From NCBI GenBank assembly GCA_016185245.1, contig JACPNZ010000039.1:124001-188000 (forward strand): 64,000 bases of DNA, read 5' to 3'. Below, piece after piece: positions 1 to 12,824 of the stretch (the stretch's first letter is position 1; every line of letters begins with the position of its first letter). A program made the translations under genes and the position numbers. The notes under the pieces were generated by a model. The model searched no databases. It saw only the letters and a list, made by a program, of their open reading frames with translations, and was not told the origin of the DNA. The DNA comes from Hyphomicrobiales bacterium. GTDB lineage: Bacteria; Pseudomonadota; Alphaproteobacteria; Rhizobiales; Aestuariivirgaceae.

Positions 1-422
1 AGGGGGTGGGCGACGGACTCGGTCGAACCGATGTTGAGTTGCGCCTCGATCGCCTCATAGGCTGGAACCACATCGTTCCAGCCCCAGCCGGGATTGCCGG
101 CGGTCACCCAGTCGGCGAAATCCTCGGGGGCGCCGCGCATGTAAACCATGGCGTTGATCGAGCTCGAGCCGCCCAGCACCTTGCCGCGCGGCACATAGGC
201 CGACCGGCCACCGAGGCCGGCAACCGGTTCCGACCAATACATCCAGTTGTATCTAGGATCATAGAAGGTGGCGCCGTAGCCCAAGGGCAGAGTGAAGAGA
301 AAATCGCGGTCGGAGGGGCCTGCCTCGAGCAGCAGTACGCTGGCCTTGCCCTCGAGCGCCAGGCGGTTGGCCACGATGCAGCCGGCCGAGCCCGCTCCCA
401 CGACGATATAGTCGAATTCCAT
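1..422 (-). CDS. GMC-family FAD oxidoreductase, N-terminal part (truncated by window edge)
   Basis: The reverse strand reads MEFDYIVVGAGSAGCIVANR from the ATG at 422, a Rossmann FAD-binding GxGxxG start typical of glucose-methanol-choline oxidoreductases (choline or alcohol dehydrogenase type). It continues with the family motif GGSSSINAMVYMRG. A GAGGAG ribosome-binding site precedes the ATG. About 140 residues are present; the catalytic C-terminal part lies beyond the left edge. The family oxidises alcohols or choline with FAD, but the substrate cannot be named from this half. It is divergent from the dehydratase-like gene at 582, across a 159 bp gap that probably holds both promoters. Confidence 0.9.
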   Translation of the reverse strand, partial: MEFDYIVVGAGSAGCIVANRLALEGKASVLLLEAGPSDRDFLFTLPLGYGATFYDPRYNWMYWSEPVAGLGGRSAYVPRGKVLGGSSSINAMVYMRGAPEDFADWVTAGNPGWGWNDVVPAYEAIEAQLNIGSTESVAHP

Positions 423-581
423 TGCCGCTCCTCTGCTCCGTTCCCCACCTGTAGCGCGCCTGTGCGGCTTGTAAACCCACCCATTTGTCTCAAGCCCGGT
501 TAAAAAATTTCATCACGCGCCGGTGGCGCGAACTGGTATCTAGGGACAAAATCGAAATCGGCTCTGGGGAGGCATCGATCC

Positions 582-1775
582 ATGAAAATCAAGGACCTCA
601 CGGTCTTCATCGTCGGCAATCCGCCGCCCTCCTGGGGCGGGCGCTATTTCACCTTCGTCAAACTCGTGACCGACAATGGCATCACCGGCGTCGGCGAGTG
701 CTATTGCGCCACCTTCGGCCCCAGGGCCATGACGGCGATGATCGAGGACACCTTCGGCCGCTATGTCGATGGCATGGACCCGTTCCGCATCGAGGAGCTG
801 TGGCGCAAGGTCTATGGCTCGGGCTACACGCTGCGGCCCGACGTATCGCTGATGGGGGTGCTGTCGGGAATCGAGATCGCGCTGTGGGACATTATCGGCA
901 AGGCGCTCGGGAAACCCGTCTACGAGCTCCTCGGCGGCCGCGTGCATGAGAAGCTCCGTTCCTACACCTACATCTATCCCGACGCCGCCAAGGGCCAGGA
1001 CTCCTCGATCTTCTGGAACGCCGAGCAATCGGCCGAACGCGCCGCCGAATACGTCAGGCAGGGCTTCACCGCGGTGAAGTTCGATCCGGCGGCACCCTAT
1101 TCGCCCTTCGATCCCCGGCAGCCGTCGCTCGAATCGATCGATCTCTGTGTCAAGTTCTGCAGGCTCATCCGCGAGGCGGTGGGCTCGAAGGCCGATCTCC
1201 TGTTCGGCACCCACGGCCAGTTCACCACCGCCGGCGCCATCCGCTTTGCCCGGAAGATCGAGCCCTTCGATCCCCTGTGGTTCGAAGAGCCCACGCCACC
1301 CGAGAAGCCGGAAGAGATGGCGCTGGTGGCGCGCGGCACCTCGATCCCCGTGGCCACCGGCGAGCGGCTTACTACCAAATACGAGTTTGCCCGGGTGCTG
1401 GAATGCCGGGCGGCGTCCATCCTGCAGATGGCGCTGGGGCGTGTCGGCGGCATCTGGGAGGCCAAGAAGATCGCCGGCATGGCCGAAACCTACTATGCCC
1501 AGATCGCGCCCCATCTCTATGCCGGGCCGGTCGAAGGTGCGGCCAACATCCACTTCGCCGCATCGCTGCCCAATTTCCTCATCCTCGAATCGATCGAGCA
1601 ATGGGGCGGCTTCCATTCGCAGATCGTCAAGACGCCGATCCGCTGGGAGCAAGGCTACGTCATCCCGCCGACCGAGCCGGGTCTCGGCATCGAGCTCAAC
1701 GAGGAGGTGGCATTGGCGCACCCCTACACCGGCACCGGGCTGCATCTCGAAATGACCAACGCGGTGGTGCGCTAA
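582..1775 (+). CDS. Mandelate racemase/muconate lactonizing enzyme-family protein (sugar-acid dehydratase-like)
   Basis: A 397-residue enolase-superfamily protein with a capping domain at the N-terminus and a TIM barrel behind it. Metal-ligand motifs visible are WFEEPTPPE (E235/E236) and ATGERL (E261), with a barrel-end His in APHLYAGP. Overall it resembles the galactonate dehydratase branch, which dehydrates aldonic acids. The usual first metal ligand, Asp in a DFHG-like motif, appears here as GTHG (G209-H211), so the exact chemistry is uncertain. A GGGGAGG site precedes the ATG. It is followed after 1 nt by a beta-hydroxyacid dehydrogenase, which suggests a two-gene catabolic operon. Confidence 0.88.
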   Translation: MKIKDLTVFIVGNPPPSWGGRYFTFVKLVTDNGITGVGECYCATFGPRAMTAMIEDTFGRYVDGMDPFRIEELWRKVYGSGYTLRPDVSLMGVLSGIEIALWDIIGKALGKPVYELLGGRVHEKLRSYTYIYPDAAKGQDSSIFWNAEQSAERAAEYVRQGFTAVKFDPAAPYSPFDPRQPSLESIDLCVKFCRLIREAVGSKADLLFGTHGQFTTAGAIRFARKIEPFDPLWFEEPTPPEKPEEMALVARGTSIPVATGERLTTKYEFARVLECRAASILQMALGRVGGIWEAKKIAGMAETYYAQIAPHLYAGPVEGAANIHFAASLPNFLILESIEQWGGFHSQIVKTPIRWEQGYVIPPTEPGLGIELNEEVALAHPYTGTGLHLEMTNAVVR

Positions 1776-1776
1776 C

Positions 1777-2676
1777 ATGCGCTACGGCTACATTGGCCTC
1801 GGCAATCTCGGCGGGCATCTGGCGGCGAGCCTCGTACGCCACGGCTTCGACGTCACCGTCCATGACATCGACAAGTCGCTGGCCGAGCGCCACCTGAAGG
1901 CCGGCGCCAAATGGGCCAATACGCCCACGGAACTGGCCCACAAGGTCGACCACGTCTTCACCTGCCTGCCCTCGCCCGTCATCTCCGAGACCGTGCTTGG
2001 CCAAATTCTCGACGGATTGAAGCCCAGCGGCACCTGGATCGAGAATTCCACCAATGGCCGCGACGAGATGAAACGCCTTGCCACCATGGCGGCGGCAAGG
2101 GGCATACGCACCCTGGAAGCGCCAGTGACCGGGGGTGTGCACCTCGCCGCTCGCGGCGAGATCACCGTCCTGGCGGGCGGCGACAAGGATTTGTTTGAAC
2201 TGCACCACAAGGCGCTGCAGGCGATCGGCAAGAAGATCTTCCACATGGGCCCCCTGGGCTCGGCGGCGGTGATCAAGGTCATCACCAACATGTTGGCCTT
2301 CATCCATCTCGTCGCCGATGCCGAGGCGCTGATGCTGGCCAGACGCGGTGGCCTCGATCTGGCCCAGGCGTGGGCTGCCATCACTGCCTCGTCGGGCTCG
2401 AGCTTCGTGCACGAGACCGAAGGCCAGCTCATCCTCAACGGCAGCTACGACATCGCCTTCACCATGGACCTGGCGCTGAAGGACCTGGGCTTTGCCATGA
2501 ACTTCGGCAAGGAGTTCGGCGTGCCGCTCGATCTCGCCGCGATGACCAACCAGACCTTCATCAAGGGCAAAGCCGCCTATGGCGGCGGAGCGCAGTCGAC
2601 CGAGATCGCCAGGCTGCTGGAAGACCTTCTGCACACGGATTTGCGCGCTCCGGGCTTCCCGGCTCGTCTCGAATAG
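1777..2676 (+). CDS. NAD(P)-dependent beta-hydroxyacid dehydrogenase (3-hydroxyisobutyrate dehydrogenase family)
   Basis: 299 residues, the normal length for the family. It has an N-terminal Rossmann motif GYIGLGNLG, the substrate-binding segment EAPVTGGVHLAARGE, and the catalytic lysine in AAVIKVITNM (K167). Family members oxidise short beta-hydroxyacids or reduce tartronate semialdehyde. The gene starts 1 nt after the stop of the enolase-superfamily gene, so the two are probably co-translated and act in one sugar-acid or hydroxyacid pathway. The precise substrate is not shown by the sequence. Confidence 0.88.
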   Translation: MRYGYIGLGNLGGHLAASLVRHGFDVTVHDIDKSLAERHLKAGAKWANTPTELAHKVDHVFTCLPSPVISETVLGQILDGLKPSGTWIENSTNGRDEMKRLATMAAARGIRTLEAPVTGGVHLAARGEITVLAGGDKDLFELHHKALQAIGKKIFHMGPLGSAAVIKVITNMLAFIHLVADAEALMLARRGGLDLAQAWAAITASSGSSFVHETEGQLILNGSYDIAFTMDLALKDLGFAMNFGKEFGVPLDLAAMTNQTFIKGKAAYGGGAQSTEIARLLEDLLHTDLRAPGFPARLE

Positions 2677-3036
2677 GGGTTTGCCGCCGGAAACAATCGG
2701 CCCCGGAGGTGTCATCGTCGCGGGCCTTTCCGTGCATCCTGTATGCGATCCGTCTGGCGGACCCTCAACTCCATTGGCCGCCGGAAGCGGCCCGTCTGCT
2801 CAACATGTCCATGACGCCATCCCTGATCCCTGCGGGGCGCTGGCTTACCGCCGGATGGCTCTGCGTCGGGTCGGCGGCATCAGTTTTTGAAACCTCTGCA
2901 TGGCTGCGCCAGTTGTCCTGCGATCACCGGCCGCATTCGTCAAATCACCATTTGGGACAGCGCCGCTGAAGCAAACACCCGAGACCTTCTTGAAAGACAT
3001 ATGCTTTGACTTCATGTGTCGCCCGACAGATCCCCG
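2677..3036. other. Gene-free stretch upstream of katG
   Basis: About 360 bp between the beta-hydroxyacid dehydrogenase and the katG promoter. Open frames here on both strands are short, lack good ribosome-binding sites and encode nothing recognisable. No clear terminator, repeat or RNA gene was seen. It may hold peroxide-responsive regulatory sites for katG, but no motif was convincing. Confidence 0.5.
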
Positions 3037-3066
3037 TTGAATTGGCATCGCAAGCCAGTTTAGAAT
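3037..3066 (+). promoter_or_regulatory. Putative sigma70-type promoter of katG
   Basis: TTGAAT (3037-3042) and TAGAAT (3061-3066) are separated by 18 bp, a good match to housekeeping -35 and -10 boxes. They end about 40 bp before the katG ATG in a stretch that is noticeably AT-richer than its surroundings. Confidence 0.5.
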
Positions 3067-3074
3067 ACTTCTAA

Positions 3075-5303
<2,229 letters not shown>

Positions 5304-5393
5304 TCCCTGCCGCGCTGGCGGCCTGCGACGCAGCGGAGTAGGATTGCCGAAATCGAATCAGCGCCAACCATAACCTCCCAGGCGTACCAAACT

Positions 5394-5420
5394 GGGGCGG
5401 GCCGAAAGGTCCGCCCCTTT
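5394..5420 (+). terminator. Rho-independent terminator after katG
   Basis: A 10-bp GC-rich stem (5394-5403 with 5408-5417, one G-T pair) is closed by a GAAA tetraloop and followed by TTTCATTT. It lies 90 bp after the katG stop. Confidence 0.75.
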
Positions 5421-5564
5421 CATTTCGTAAGCTTAATCCGCGTGCGAATTGACTTTCCGGGCGAAAGCTCCTATCTGCCCACTCAATTGGCGCCCCCGGA
5501 TGTGGCGATACGGCCCCGGGCGCCCCACTTTTGTCCAATCGCCAGAACGGTTTTTCAACACTAC

Positions 5565-6974
<1,410 letters not shown>

Positions 6975-7121
6975 TCCAGCTCCCTGAGATTCCTGTCAGC
7001 TTCCGTTCAGGCTTGAGGCGATTGCCGCCGCTCATTTCCCTTACTTCCGCCACGGAGTATCGGCATAGGCTGGTAGACGGATTCCCGGGCACGGTGCCAG
7101 GGTAGCGATCGGAGTTCATCG

Positions 7122-9497
7122 ATGACGATTTCCCGCCTCACCTGCAGCCTTGTGGTTTTAGCGCTGTTTGCTGTCCCGGCGCTCGCCCAGCAGGACGCAA
7201 GCGGTCCGGCGGTCCGCCTTGCCGCACTGACGAGCTCCGACCTACAGAGCTTTCTCGCCGACACAAGGTCGCCGGCGGCCCTCACCGACGCCGAGTTGCA
7301 GCAGCGGCTCAAGCTTGCCCGCCAACTCATGGAGGACGGCAACTTGAGCAAAGATCAGGTGCGCCAGGTCCGCGACATCCTGCAGGCCCTCAAGACCGAA
7401 AGGCAGGGCCGCGAGAGTGGCAAGAACCAGTCTCAGGCGGCCAGCCAGGACGCTGGCGTTTCTCCCAATCAGGCGGGCGGCCAGCCGCAGGTGGCGGCCA
7501 CAACCGCCGCCGTTCCCGCCGACGTGGCGGCGCTCATCGCCGACAATCGACCAGCCTCCGCACTGAGCGACGACGAGTTGAAGAAGCGCTTTAACGCCGC
7601 TCGCGGCGCCATGCAGTTGCCGGGGCTTTCGCCCGAGGTTCGCCAGGAGCTGCAGAAGATCGCCCGCGAGGCGCGCAGCGAGCTCGGCAACCGTAGCAAC
7701 AGCAAGGGTAAGAGCCAGCAGACCGGCCAGACCGCCGGTAGCGACACAACCCAGCCGGCCACGGGCACTCAGAAGGACATTGCACCGACCGCTGCCAAGG
7801 TGCCGGACGACGTTCTGGCCTTCATCCGGGATAACAGACAGACGAAAGCGATGACCGTCCCCGAACTCCAGCAACGCTTCCGCCGGGCTCGCGAACTGAT
7901 CGGCGCCGGCAATCTGCCGGCCGAAGTCGTCATGCAGCTCAAGACCATCGCCCGCGAAGCGCGGCTCGAGCTTGCCGTGCGCGACCAGGCCGGTACCCAA
8001 AACCAGTCCGCCGGTCAGCAGCAGGGCGCCGGCCAGGCCGGCGGCGGTGACACGGCGCAACCGGGAACGGGCGCACAGAAAGAAGTTTTGCCGGTTGCCA
8101 CCAAGGTGCCCGACGACGTTCTCGCCTTCATCCGGGATAACAAACAGACGAAGGCGATGACCATCCCCGAACTCCAGCAACGCTTCAGCCGGGCCCGCGA
8201 ATTGATCGGCGCCGGCAATCTGCCGGCCGAAGTCGTCATGCAGCTCAGGACCATCGCCCGCGAGGTGCGGCTCGAGCTAGCCGCACGCGACCAGGCCGGC
8301 ACTCAGGACCAGTCCGCCGGTCAGCAGGGCACCGGCCAGCAGGCCGGCGGCGGTACCCAGACCGGAACGGGCGGCCAGCAACCGAACACCGGAACCGGCG
8401 ATCCCCAGGCCGAGGCGAAAGCCAAGGCCTTCCTTGCCTCCGGCGCCACCGTCAACCAGATGTCGGATGTGGAGTTGCGCACCCGACTGCGCTCGATCCG
8501 CGATCTGCTTGCCATCAATCAGCTCTCGCCGGCCACCGAACTGACGCTGCGCCGCATGTTGCGCAGCGAGCGCGATCTCCTGCGCGGCAGAGTGGCCAAG
8601 GCCGAGGATATGCAGGTGGGCGGCGGTTCCGGCGGCGGCGGTTCCGGCGGCGGCGGCAAGCCGGCGAAGGGCGGCGGCACCGACGTCACCATCAGCGCCT
8701 ACATCAACGCGCCGGTGACCGTGGTGCTGGCCGACCGCCGGCCGTCACCGCAGCTCAGCGACATCGAACTTCGCCGCCGCATCGATATCTATCGCGACGC
8801 CGTTCTCGATGCCAAGTACGCCGAGCAGGATCGCCTCATGTGGCGCGGTATACTCGACAGCGACCGGCGCTATCTGCGCGGGCGTCTGGTCGACGCCCGC
8901 AATCGCCGGGCCGGCGATCTGGTGCTGGAAAAGAACAGGGGCCAGATCAACATCGACATCGGTCTCACCTTCAACCCGTCGCGCCGGCCGCCGCCCGACG
9001 TTTTCGCCGCCGAGGTCGACGACCGGCAGCTCGAGGACGTGCTGATCGCCCCGCCGCGGCGGGCGATCGCCCGCCGCTACTCGCTGCAGGAAGTGGAATC
9101 CAATCCCGATCTGCGCGACGTGATGCCGCGCATCGAGATCGACACCATCCATTTCGGCTTCGGCGAGAGCTTCGTGCGCGAGGAGGAGGTCGACAATCTC
9201 GACCGCATCGCCGGGATCATGGAGAAAGTCCTCGCCGTGCGTCCGCGCGAAGTGTTCATCATCGAGGGCCATACCGACGCGGTGGGCTCGGATGAATCCA
9301 ATCTCCGTCTGTCGCGGCTCAGGGCCGAGGCGGTGAAGCAAGCGCTCACCACCTACTATGTCATCCCGCCGGACAATCTCGCAACCGTCGGCTACGGCGA
9401 ACGCTACCTCAAGATTCCGACGCGGGAGCCGGAAGCCGAAAATCGCCGCGTTTCGGTGGTTCGCGCCACGCCACTGGTCGGCGAGCTCGGCCAGTAG
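7122..9497 (+). CDS. Secreted OmpA-family protein with six internal ~60-residue repeats
   Basis: 791-residue envelope protein with a signal peptide (cleavage near ALAQQ, residues 21-24). Six diverged copies of a helical unit start near residues 41, 134, 229, 331, 434 and 532. Each has a core like (D/A)xxLxDxELxxRxxxAR followed by a second helix rich in Arg and Glu. Gln/Gly/Thr-rich linkers separate the units. Copies 3 and 4 are nearly identical in DNA. Residues about 671-785 form a C-terminal OmpA-like peptidoglycan-binding domain ([22 protein letters not shown], then ENRRV). It probably anchors to peptidoglycan. The function of the repeats is unknown. Confidence 0.9.
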   Translation: MTISRLTCSLVVLALFAVPALAQQDASGPAVRLAALTSSDLQSFLADTRSPAALTDAELQQRLKLARQLMEDGNLSKDQVRQVRDILQALKTERQGRESGKNQSQAASQDAGVSPNQAGGQPQVAATTAAVPADVAALIADNRPASALSDDELKKRFNAARGAMQLPGLSPEVRQELQKIAREARSELGNRSNSKGKSQQTGQTAGSDTTQPATGTQKDIAPTAAKVPDDVLAFIRDNRQTKAMTVPELQQRFRRARELIGAGNLPAEVVMQLKTIAREARLELAVRDQAGTQNQSAGQQQGAGQAGGGDTAQPGTGAQKEVLPVATKVPDDVLAFIRDNKQTKAMTIPELQQRFSRARELIGAGNLPAEVVMQLRTIAREVRLELAARDQAGTQDQSAGQQGTGQQAGGGTQTGTGGQQPNTGTGDPQAEAKAKAFLASGATVNQMSDVELRTRLRSIRDLLAINQLSPATELTLRRMLRSERDLLRGRVAKAEDMQVGGGSGGGGSGGGGKPAKGGGTDVTISAYINAPVTVVLADRRPSPQLSDIELRRRIDIYRDAVLDAKYAEQDRLMWRGILDSDRRYLRGRLVDARNRRAGDLVLEKNRGQINIDIGLTFNPSRRPPPDVFAAEVDDRQLEDVLIAPPRRAIARRYSLQEVESNPDLRDVMPRIEIDTIHFGFGESFVREEEVDNLDRIAGIMEKVLAVRPREVFIIEGHTDAVGSDESNLRLSRLRAEAVKQALTTYYVIPPDNLATVGYGERYLKIPTREPEAENRRVSVVRATPLVGELGQ
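7795..8400 (+). repeat. Tandem duplication, 306-bp period, inside the OmpA-family gene
   Basis: The sequence from about 7795 recurs from about 8101 (exact 306-bp offset, 102 codons). It covers a full helical unit plus its Gln/Gly linker, with only scattered substitutions, so the duplication is recent relative to the other four copies. Confidence 0.85.
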
Positions 9498-9524
9498 CAG
9501 GCCCTTCGGCACCCTTGCAACCCC

Positions 9525-9560
9525 GTCGGGCCGCCGGTATATGGCGGCCCGACCGCTTTT
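9525..9560 (+). terminator. Terminator after the OmpA-family gene
   Basis: A perfect 11-bp stem (9525-9535 with 9543-9553) with a 7-nt loop is followed by CGCTTTT. It ends 17 nt before the ndk start, so ndk transcription either starts inside this gap or reads through. Confidence 0.7.
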
Positions 9561-9576
9561 GGAGACAGAGGATAAA

Positions 9577-9999
9577 ATGGCCACCGAACGGACCTTCTCG
9601 ATCATCAAGCCGGATGCGACCCGGCGCAACTTGACCGGCGCCATCAACGCCAAGATCGAGGCTGCGGGATTGCGCATCATCGGCCAGAAGCGGGTCAAGT
9701 GGAGCGAGGTGGAAGCCGGCGCCTTCTATGCCGTGCACAAGGAGCGCCCGTTCTACAAGGACCTCGTCAAGTTCATGATGTCGGGTCCGATCGTGGTGCA
9801 GGTGCTGGAGGGCGACAACGCGGTTGCCCGCTATCGCGAGGTGATGGGCGCCACCAATCCGGCCAATGCCGCACCCGGCACCATCCGCAAGGACTTCGCC
9901 GAATCGATCGAGGCCAATTCGGTGCACGGCTCCGACAGCCCGGAGAACGCCGCCATGGAAATCGCCATGGTGTTCAAGCCGTCGGAAATCGTCGGGTGA
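9577..9999 (+). CDS. ndk: Nucleoside diphosphate kinase
   Basis: 140 residues, full length. It transfers the gamma phosphate of ATP to nucleoside diphosphates through a phosphohistidine. The active-site His is H117 in the signature NSVHGSDS, and the N-terminal TFSIIKPDA and middle KERPFY motifs are intact. The ATG at 9577 follows an AGAGGA site. Confidence 0.98.
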   Translation: MATERTFSIIKPDATRRNLTGAINAKIEAAGLRIIGQKRVKWSEVEAGAFYAVHKERPFYKDLVKFMMSGPIVVQVLEGDNAVARYREVMGATNPANAAPGTIRKDFAESIEANSVHGSDSPENAAMEIAMVFKPSEIVG

Positions 10000-10025
10000 T
10001 TTCGCGACTTGAAAGGAAGCTTCCG

Positions 10026-10511
10026 ATGTGGACCGCCGTTTACGTGCTTGCTATCGTCCTGGTGAACTGGCTGTTCGATACGGTGCCGCCGATCGCCACT
10101 CCCCTCGGCGATTTCCGCCTTGCCGCGGTCGTGGTCGGCGTGGTGCTGGTGCTGCGTGACTATGCCCAGCGCGAGGTGGGCCACAGGATCCTGGTGGCCA
10201 CACTGCTCGCCGGCATCCTCACCTGGTACATGACCAATCCGTTCCTGGCGCTGGCCAGCATCACCGCCTTCTACATCTCGGAAATGGCCGACTGGGCGAT
10301 CTTCTCCTTTACCCGGCGGCCATTGCAGAGCCGCATCCTGATCTCCAGCCTGGTGTCGGTGCCACTCGATTCCTTCGCCTTTCTGTATTTGGCGAACTTC
10401 CTTTCGCCTGCCACCTTCTCCATGCAGGTTCTAAGCAAGGCCGCCGGCGTGCTAATCGTGTGGGCAATGCTCCGGGCCCGCGAGCAGGCAAAGCTCCGGC
10501 CCGCCGCCTGA
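10026..10511 (+). CDS. VUT-family integral membrane protein (YhhQ/DUF165-related transporter)
   Basis: 161-residue protein with about five hydrophobic segments. The conserved part LRDYAQREVGHR followed by a helix and ITAFYISEMADWAIFSF matches the VUT family, whose best-known member YhhQ imports queuosine precursors. It is shorter than the classic 220-residue members, so the substrate is not certain. It starts 26 nt after ndk, with an AAGGAAG site before the ATG. Confidence 0.75.
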   Translation: MWTAVYVLAIVLVNWLFDTVPPIATPLGDFRLAAVVVGVVLVLRDYAQREVGHRILVATLLAGILTWYMTNPFLALASITAFYISEMADWAIFSFTRRPLQSRILISSLVSVPLDSFAFLYLANFLSPATFSMQVLSKAAGVLIVWAMLRAREQAKLRPAA

Positions 10512-10515
10512 GCCG

Positions 10516-10899
10516 ATGGCGGCAAGCTCGGAATTCACTGAATTCCTTACCGAGCAGATGGCGGGCTTCGGCCCGGTCACGGCGCGCTGCATGTTCGGCG
10601 GCACCGGACTTTTCCGTGAGGGGCTGATGTTCGCCCTGGTGGTGGACGAGGTTCTCTATTTCAAGACCGATGAACCGGGCCGCGCCGCCTTCGAGAGCGA
10701 AGGCCTCGGCCCCTTCACCTATGGCACCAAACAGGGCGAGCGGGTGCTCGCCTCCTACTGGCGAGCCCCGTCGCGCTGCCTCGACGATGCCGACGAGATG
10801 AGCGCCTGGTGCTGCCGGGCCCATGCCGTGGCGCTGGCGGCGGCGAAAGCTCCGAAGAAGAGGAAAAGAAGTAGCCCTATAACCTTCCCGCCTCGATGA
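10516..10899 (+). CDS. TfoX/Sxy N-terminal domain protein
   Basis: 127 residues made almost entirely of the TfoX N-terminal domain (ARCMFGGTGLFREGLMFALV, then YFKTDE and YWRAP). Full TfoX/Sxy proteins activate competence genes, but stand-alone N-terminal domains are widespread in Alphaproteobacteria with no proven role. It starts 4 nt after the VUT gene and its last 23 nt overlap the convergent ABC transporter gene. The Lys/Arg-rich tail is not conserved family sequence. Confidence 0.8.
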   Translation: MAASSEFTEFLTEQMAGFGPVTARCMFGGTGLFREGLMFALVVDEVLYFKTDEPGRAAFESEGLGPFTYGTKQGERVLASYWRAPSRCLDDADEMSAWCCRAHAVALAAAKAPKKRKRSSPITFPPR

Positions 10900-11620
10900 T
10901 GCGCTTGAGAAAGGCGCGGGTGCGCTCTTCTTTTGGATCGCCGAAGATCTTCTGCGGCGGGCCTTCCTCGTGGACCACGCCGTCGTAGAGGAAGCACACC
11001 TTCGAGGCGACTTCCCGGGCAAAACCCATCTCGTGGGTGGCGAGCAGCATGGTCATGCCCTGCCTGGCCAGATCGCGCACGATGTTGAGCACTTCCGACA
11101 CCAGTTCGGGATCGAGCGCCGAGGTGATCTCGTCGAGGAGCATCAGCTTGGGCTCCATGGCGAGGGCGCGCACGATCGCCACGCGTTGCTGCTGGCCGCC
11201 GCTAAGCCTATCGGGATATTCCCGCGCCTTGGCCTCGAGCCCGATGCGCTTCAGCAGCGTCATGGCCCGGTCCTCGGCCTCGTCCCGCGGCATCTTCAGC
11301 ACCCTGGTGGGCGCCAGCGTTACGTTCTCGATCACACTCATGTGCGGAAACAGGTTGAAGCTCTGAAACACGATGCCGACGTTCTGCCTGAGCGTGTTGA
11401 CGTCGACGCCGGGGCCCGAGACGCGGTCGTCTTCCAGGCGGATTTCGCCGCCCTGGATCTTTTCGAGCCCGTTGATGCAGCGGAGCAGCGTCGACTTCCC
11501 GCAGCCCGAAGGGCCGATCAGGCAGACCACCTGATGCTCGTTGACCGCCATGCTGAGCCCGCGCAGCACCTTGATCGGGCCGAACTCCTTGGTCACCTCA
11601 CGGATTTCGAGAAAGGCCAT
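10877..11620 (-). CDS. Polar amino-acid ABC transporter, ATP-binding protein
   Basis: 247-residue ATPase that powers uptake of a polar amino acid. Walker A GPSGCGKST, Q-loop region VGIVFQSFNLFPHMSV, signature LSGGQQQRVAIVRALA, Walker B LMLLDEITSALDPE and the switch His in LATHEMGF are all present; these are the features of the GlnQ/HisP type. The ATG at 11620 is 1 nt after the permease stop, so the three transporter genes form one leftward operon. Confidence 0.94.
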   Translation of the reverse strand: MAFLEIREVTKEFGPIKVLRGLSMAVNEHQVVCLIGPSGCGKSTLLRCINGLEKIQGGEIRLEDDRVSGPGVDVNTLRQNVGIVFQSFNLFPHMSVIENVTLAPTRVLKMPRDEAEDRAMTLLKRIGLEAKAREYPDRLSGGQQQRVAIVRALAMEPKLMLLDEITSALDPELVSEVLNIVRDLARQGMTMLLATHEMGFAREVASKVCFLYDGVVHEEGPPQKIFGDPKEERTRAFLKRIIEAGRL

Positions 11621-11621
11621 G

Positions 11622-12803
11622 TCAGCCCCCTGCCCGCATGCGGGCATTGTCGCGCTCGATCAGCCGGTCGACGAAACGTGCCTGGGGAATGGTGATGACA
11701 ACGAACAGGATTGCCACCACGGTGACGGCCGAAAGATTGAAGGCATTGGCGGCGATGATGCGCGACTGGTTGAAGGCATCGACGACGCCGACAACCTGGA
11801 CGAGGGCGGTATCCTTCTGCAGGCCGATGAAGTCGTTGAGGAGCGGCGCTATGATCCGCCTTACCGCCTGGGGCACCACCACATAGCGCATGGTCTGCAT
11901 GTAGGAGAGGCCGAGCGAGCGCGCCGCCGACACCTGGCTCCAGTGAATGCTCTCGATGCCGGCGCGATAGACCTCCGCCACATAGGCGCCGTAAGTGAGG
12001 GTGAGCGCCAGCACGCACCACCAGGAGACCGGTACGCGGGTGGCGCTGCGCAGTTCGGCCGGCGACAGCGCCGAAAGATCGACGAACCAGCCAACGATAG
12101 GGGGCACGATGAGATCCGAAAGCCCCGAGGTCGGAATGCCGAAACCGATGAGATAGAGGGTGACGATCGCCGGGAGTCCACGGAAGATATCGCAATAGAG
12201 GATGGCGAGCGCCCGGATCGGCCGGCCAGCCGGCCCCGGTATCAAGCGGGCGAGTGCGACGACCAGGCCCCAGACCAGCACCAGGATTTCGGCGGCGATG
12301 AAGATGAAGATGTTGTTGGTCAGGAACTGCCTGGTGACCAGCCACCACTTCTCCCGCATCAGCGGCAGCAGGAAGAAGGTCTTGCCCACCGCCGCGTCGT
12401 TCATCAGCACGAAGTCGATGAAACCCAGCGCGATCAAGGCGAAGGCCCCCCAGCCAAAGGTCAGCCAAGCGAAATCGCGGGCGGCGGCGGCGTCGATGCG
12501 AGCTTCGACGATGTCGCCCCGCGCCAGCGCGGCGCGGACACGGGTTGCGAACATGACGCCGCGGATCGCCGGCCAAAACAATACGGCAGTGGCGGCGATC
12601 GCCGCGATGAAGACGATTTCCCAGGCCACCGAATAGGTACCGAGCGTTGCCAAAGCGCTGCGCACCAGTCCGACCGTGCCATAGGCAGCGAGCACGCAGA
12701 GAACGGCAAACAGCAACGCCCCGAGGGCGAGGCCATCGGGGCGCCGGGGCTGCGAGGATGGACGAGGAGCTGTCACGAAGCGGAAGTCCCTCCCGGCCAT
12801 CAA
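11622..12803 (-). CDS. Polar amino-acid ABC transporter permease
   Basis: 393-residue membrane protein. The N-terminal third has extra hydrophobic segments and a soluble stretch; the C-terminal part is a standard permease domain with the ATPase-contact loop (about GIESIHWSQVSAARSLGLS) and PQAVRRIIAPLLNDFI. The layout matches long single-permease subunits of the AapM type. Only one permease gene is present, so it may work as a homodimer. Confidence 0.9.
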   Translation of the reverse strand: MMAGRDFRFVTAPRPSSQPRRPDGLALGALLFAVLCVLAAYGTVGLVRSALATLGTYSVAWEIVFIAAIAATAVLFWPAIRGVMFATRVRAALARGDIVEARIDAAAARDFAWLTFGWGAFALIALGFIDFVLMNDAAVGKTFFLLPLMREKWWLVTRQFLTNNIFIFIAAEILVLVWGLVVALARLIPGPAGRPIRALAILYCDIFRGLPAIVTLYLIGFGIPTSGLSDLIVPPIVGWFVDLSALSPAELRSATRVPVSWWCVLALTLTYGAYVAEVYRAGIESIHWSQVSAARSLGLSYMQTMRYVVVPQAVRRIIAPLLNDFIGLQKDTALVQVVGVVDAFNQSRIIAANAFNLSAVTVVAILFVVITIPQARFVDRLIERDNARMRAGG

Positions 12804-12824
12804 CGACCGGGAGAGATCGGCGGC

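Noticed and set aside
5442-5564. N-terminal extension of the DEAD-box helicase
   Set aside because: The added 41 residues lie before the conserved Q-motif region and match nothing in the family.
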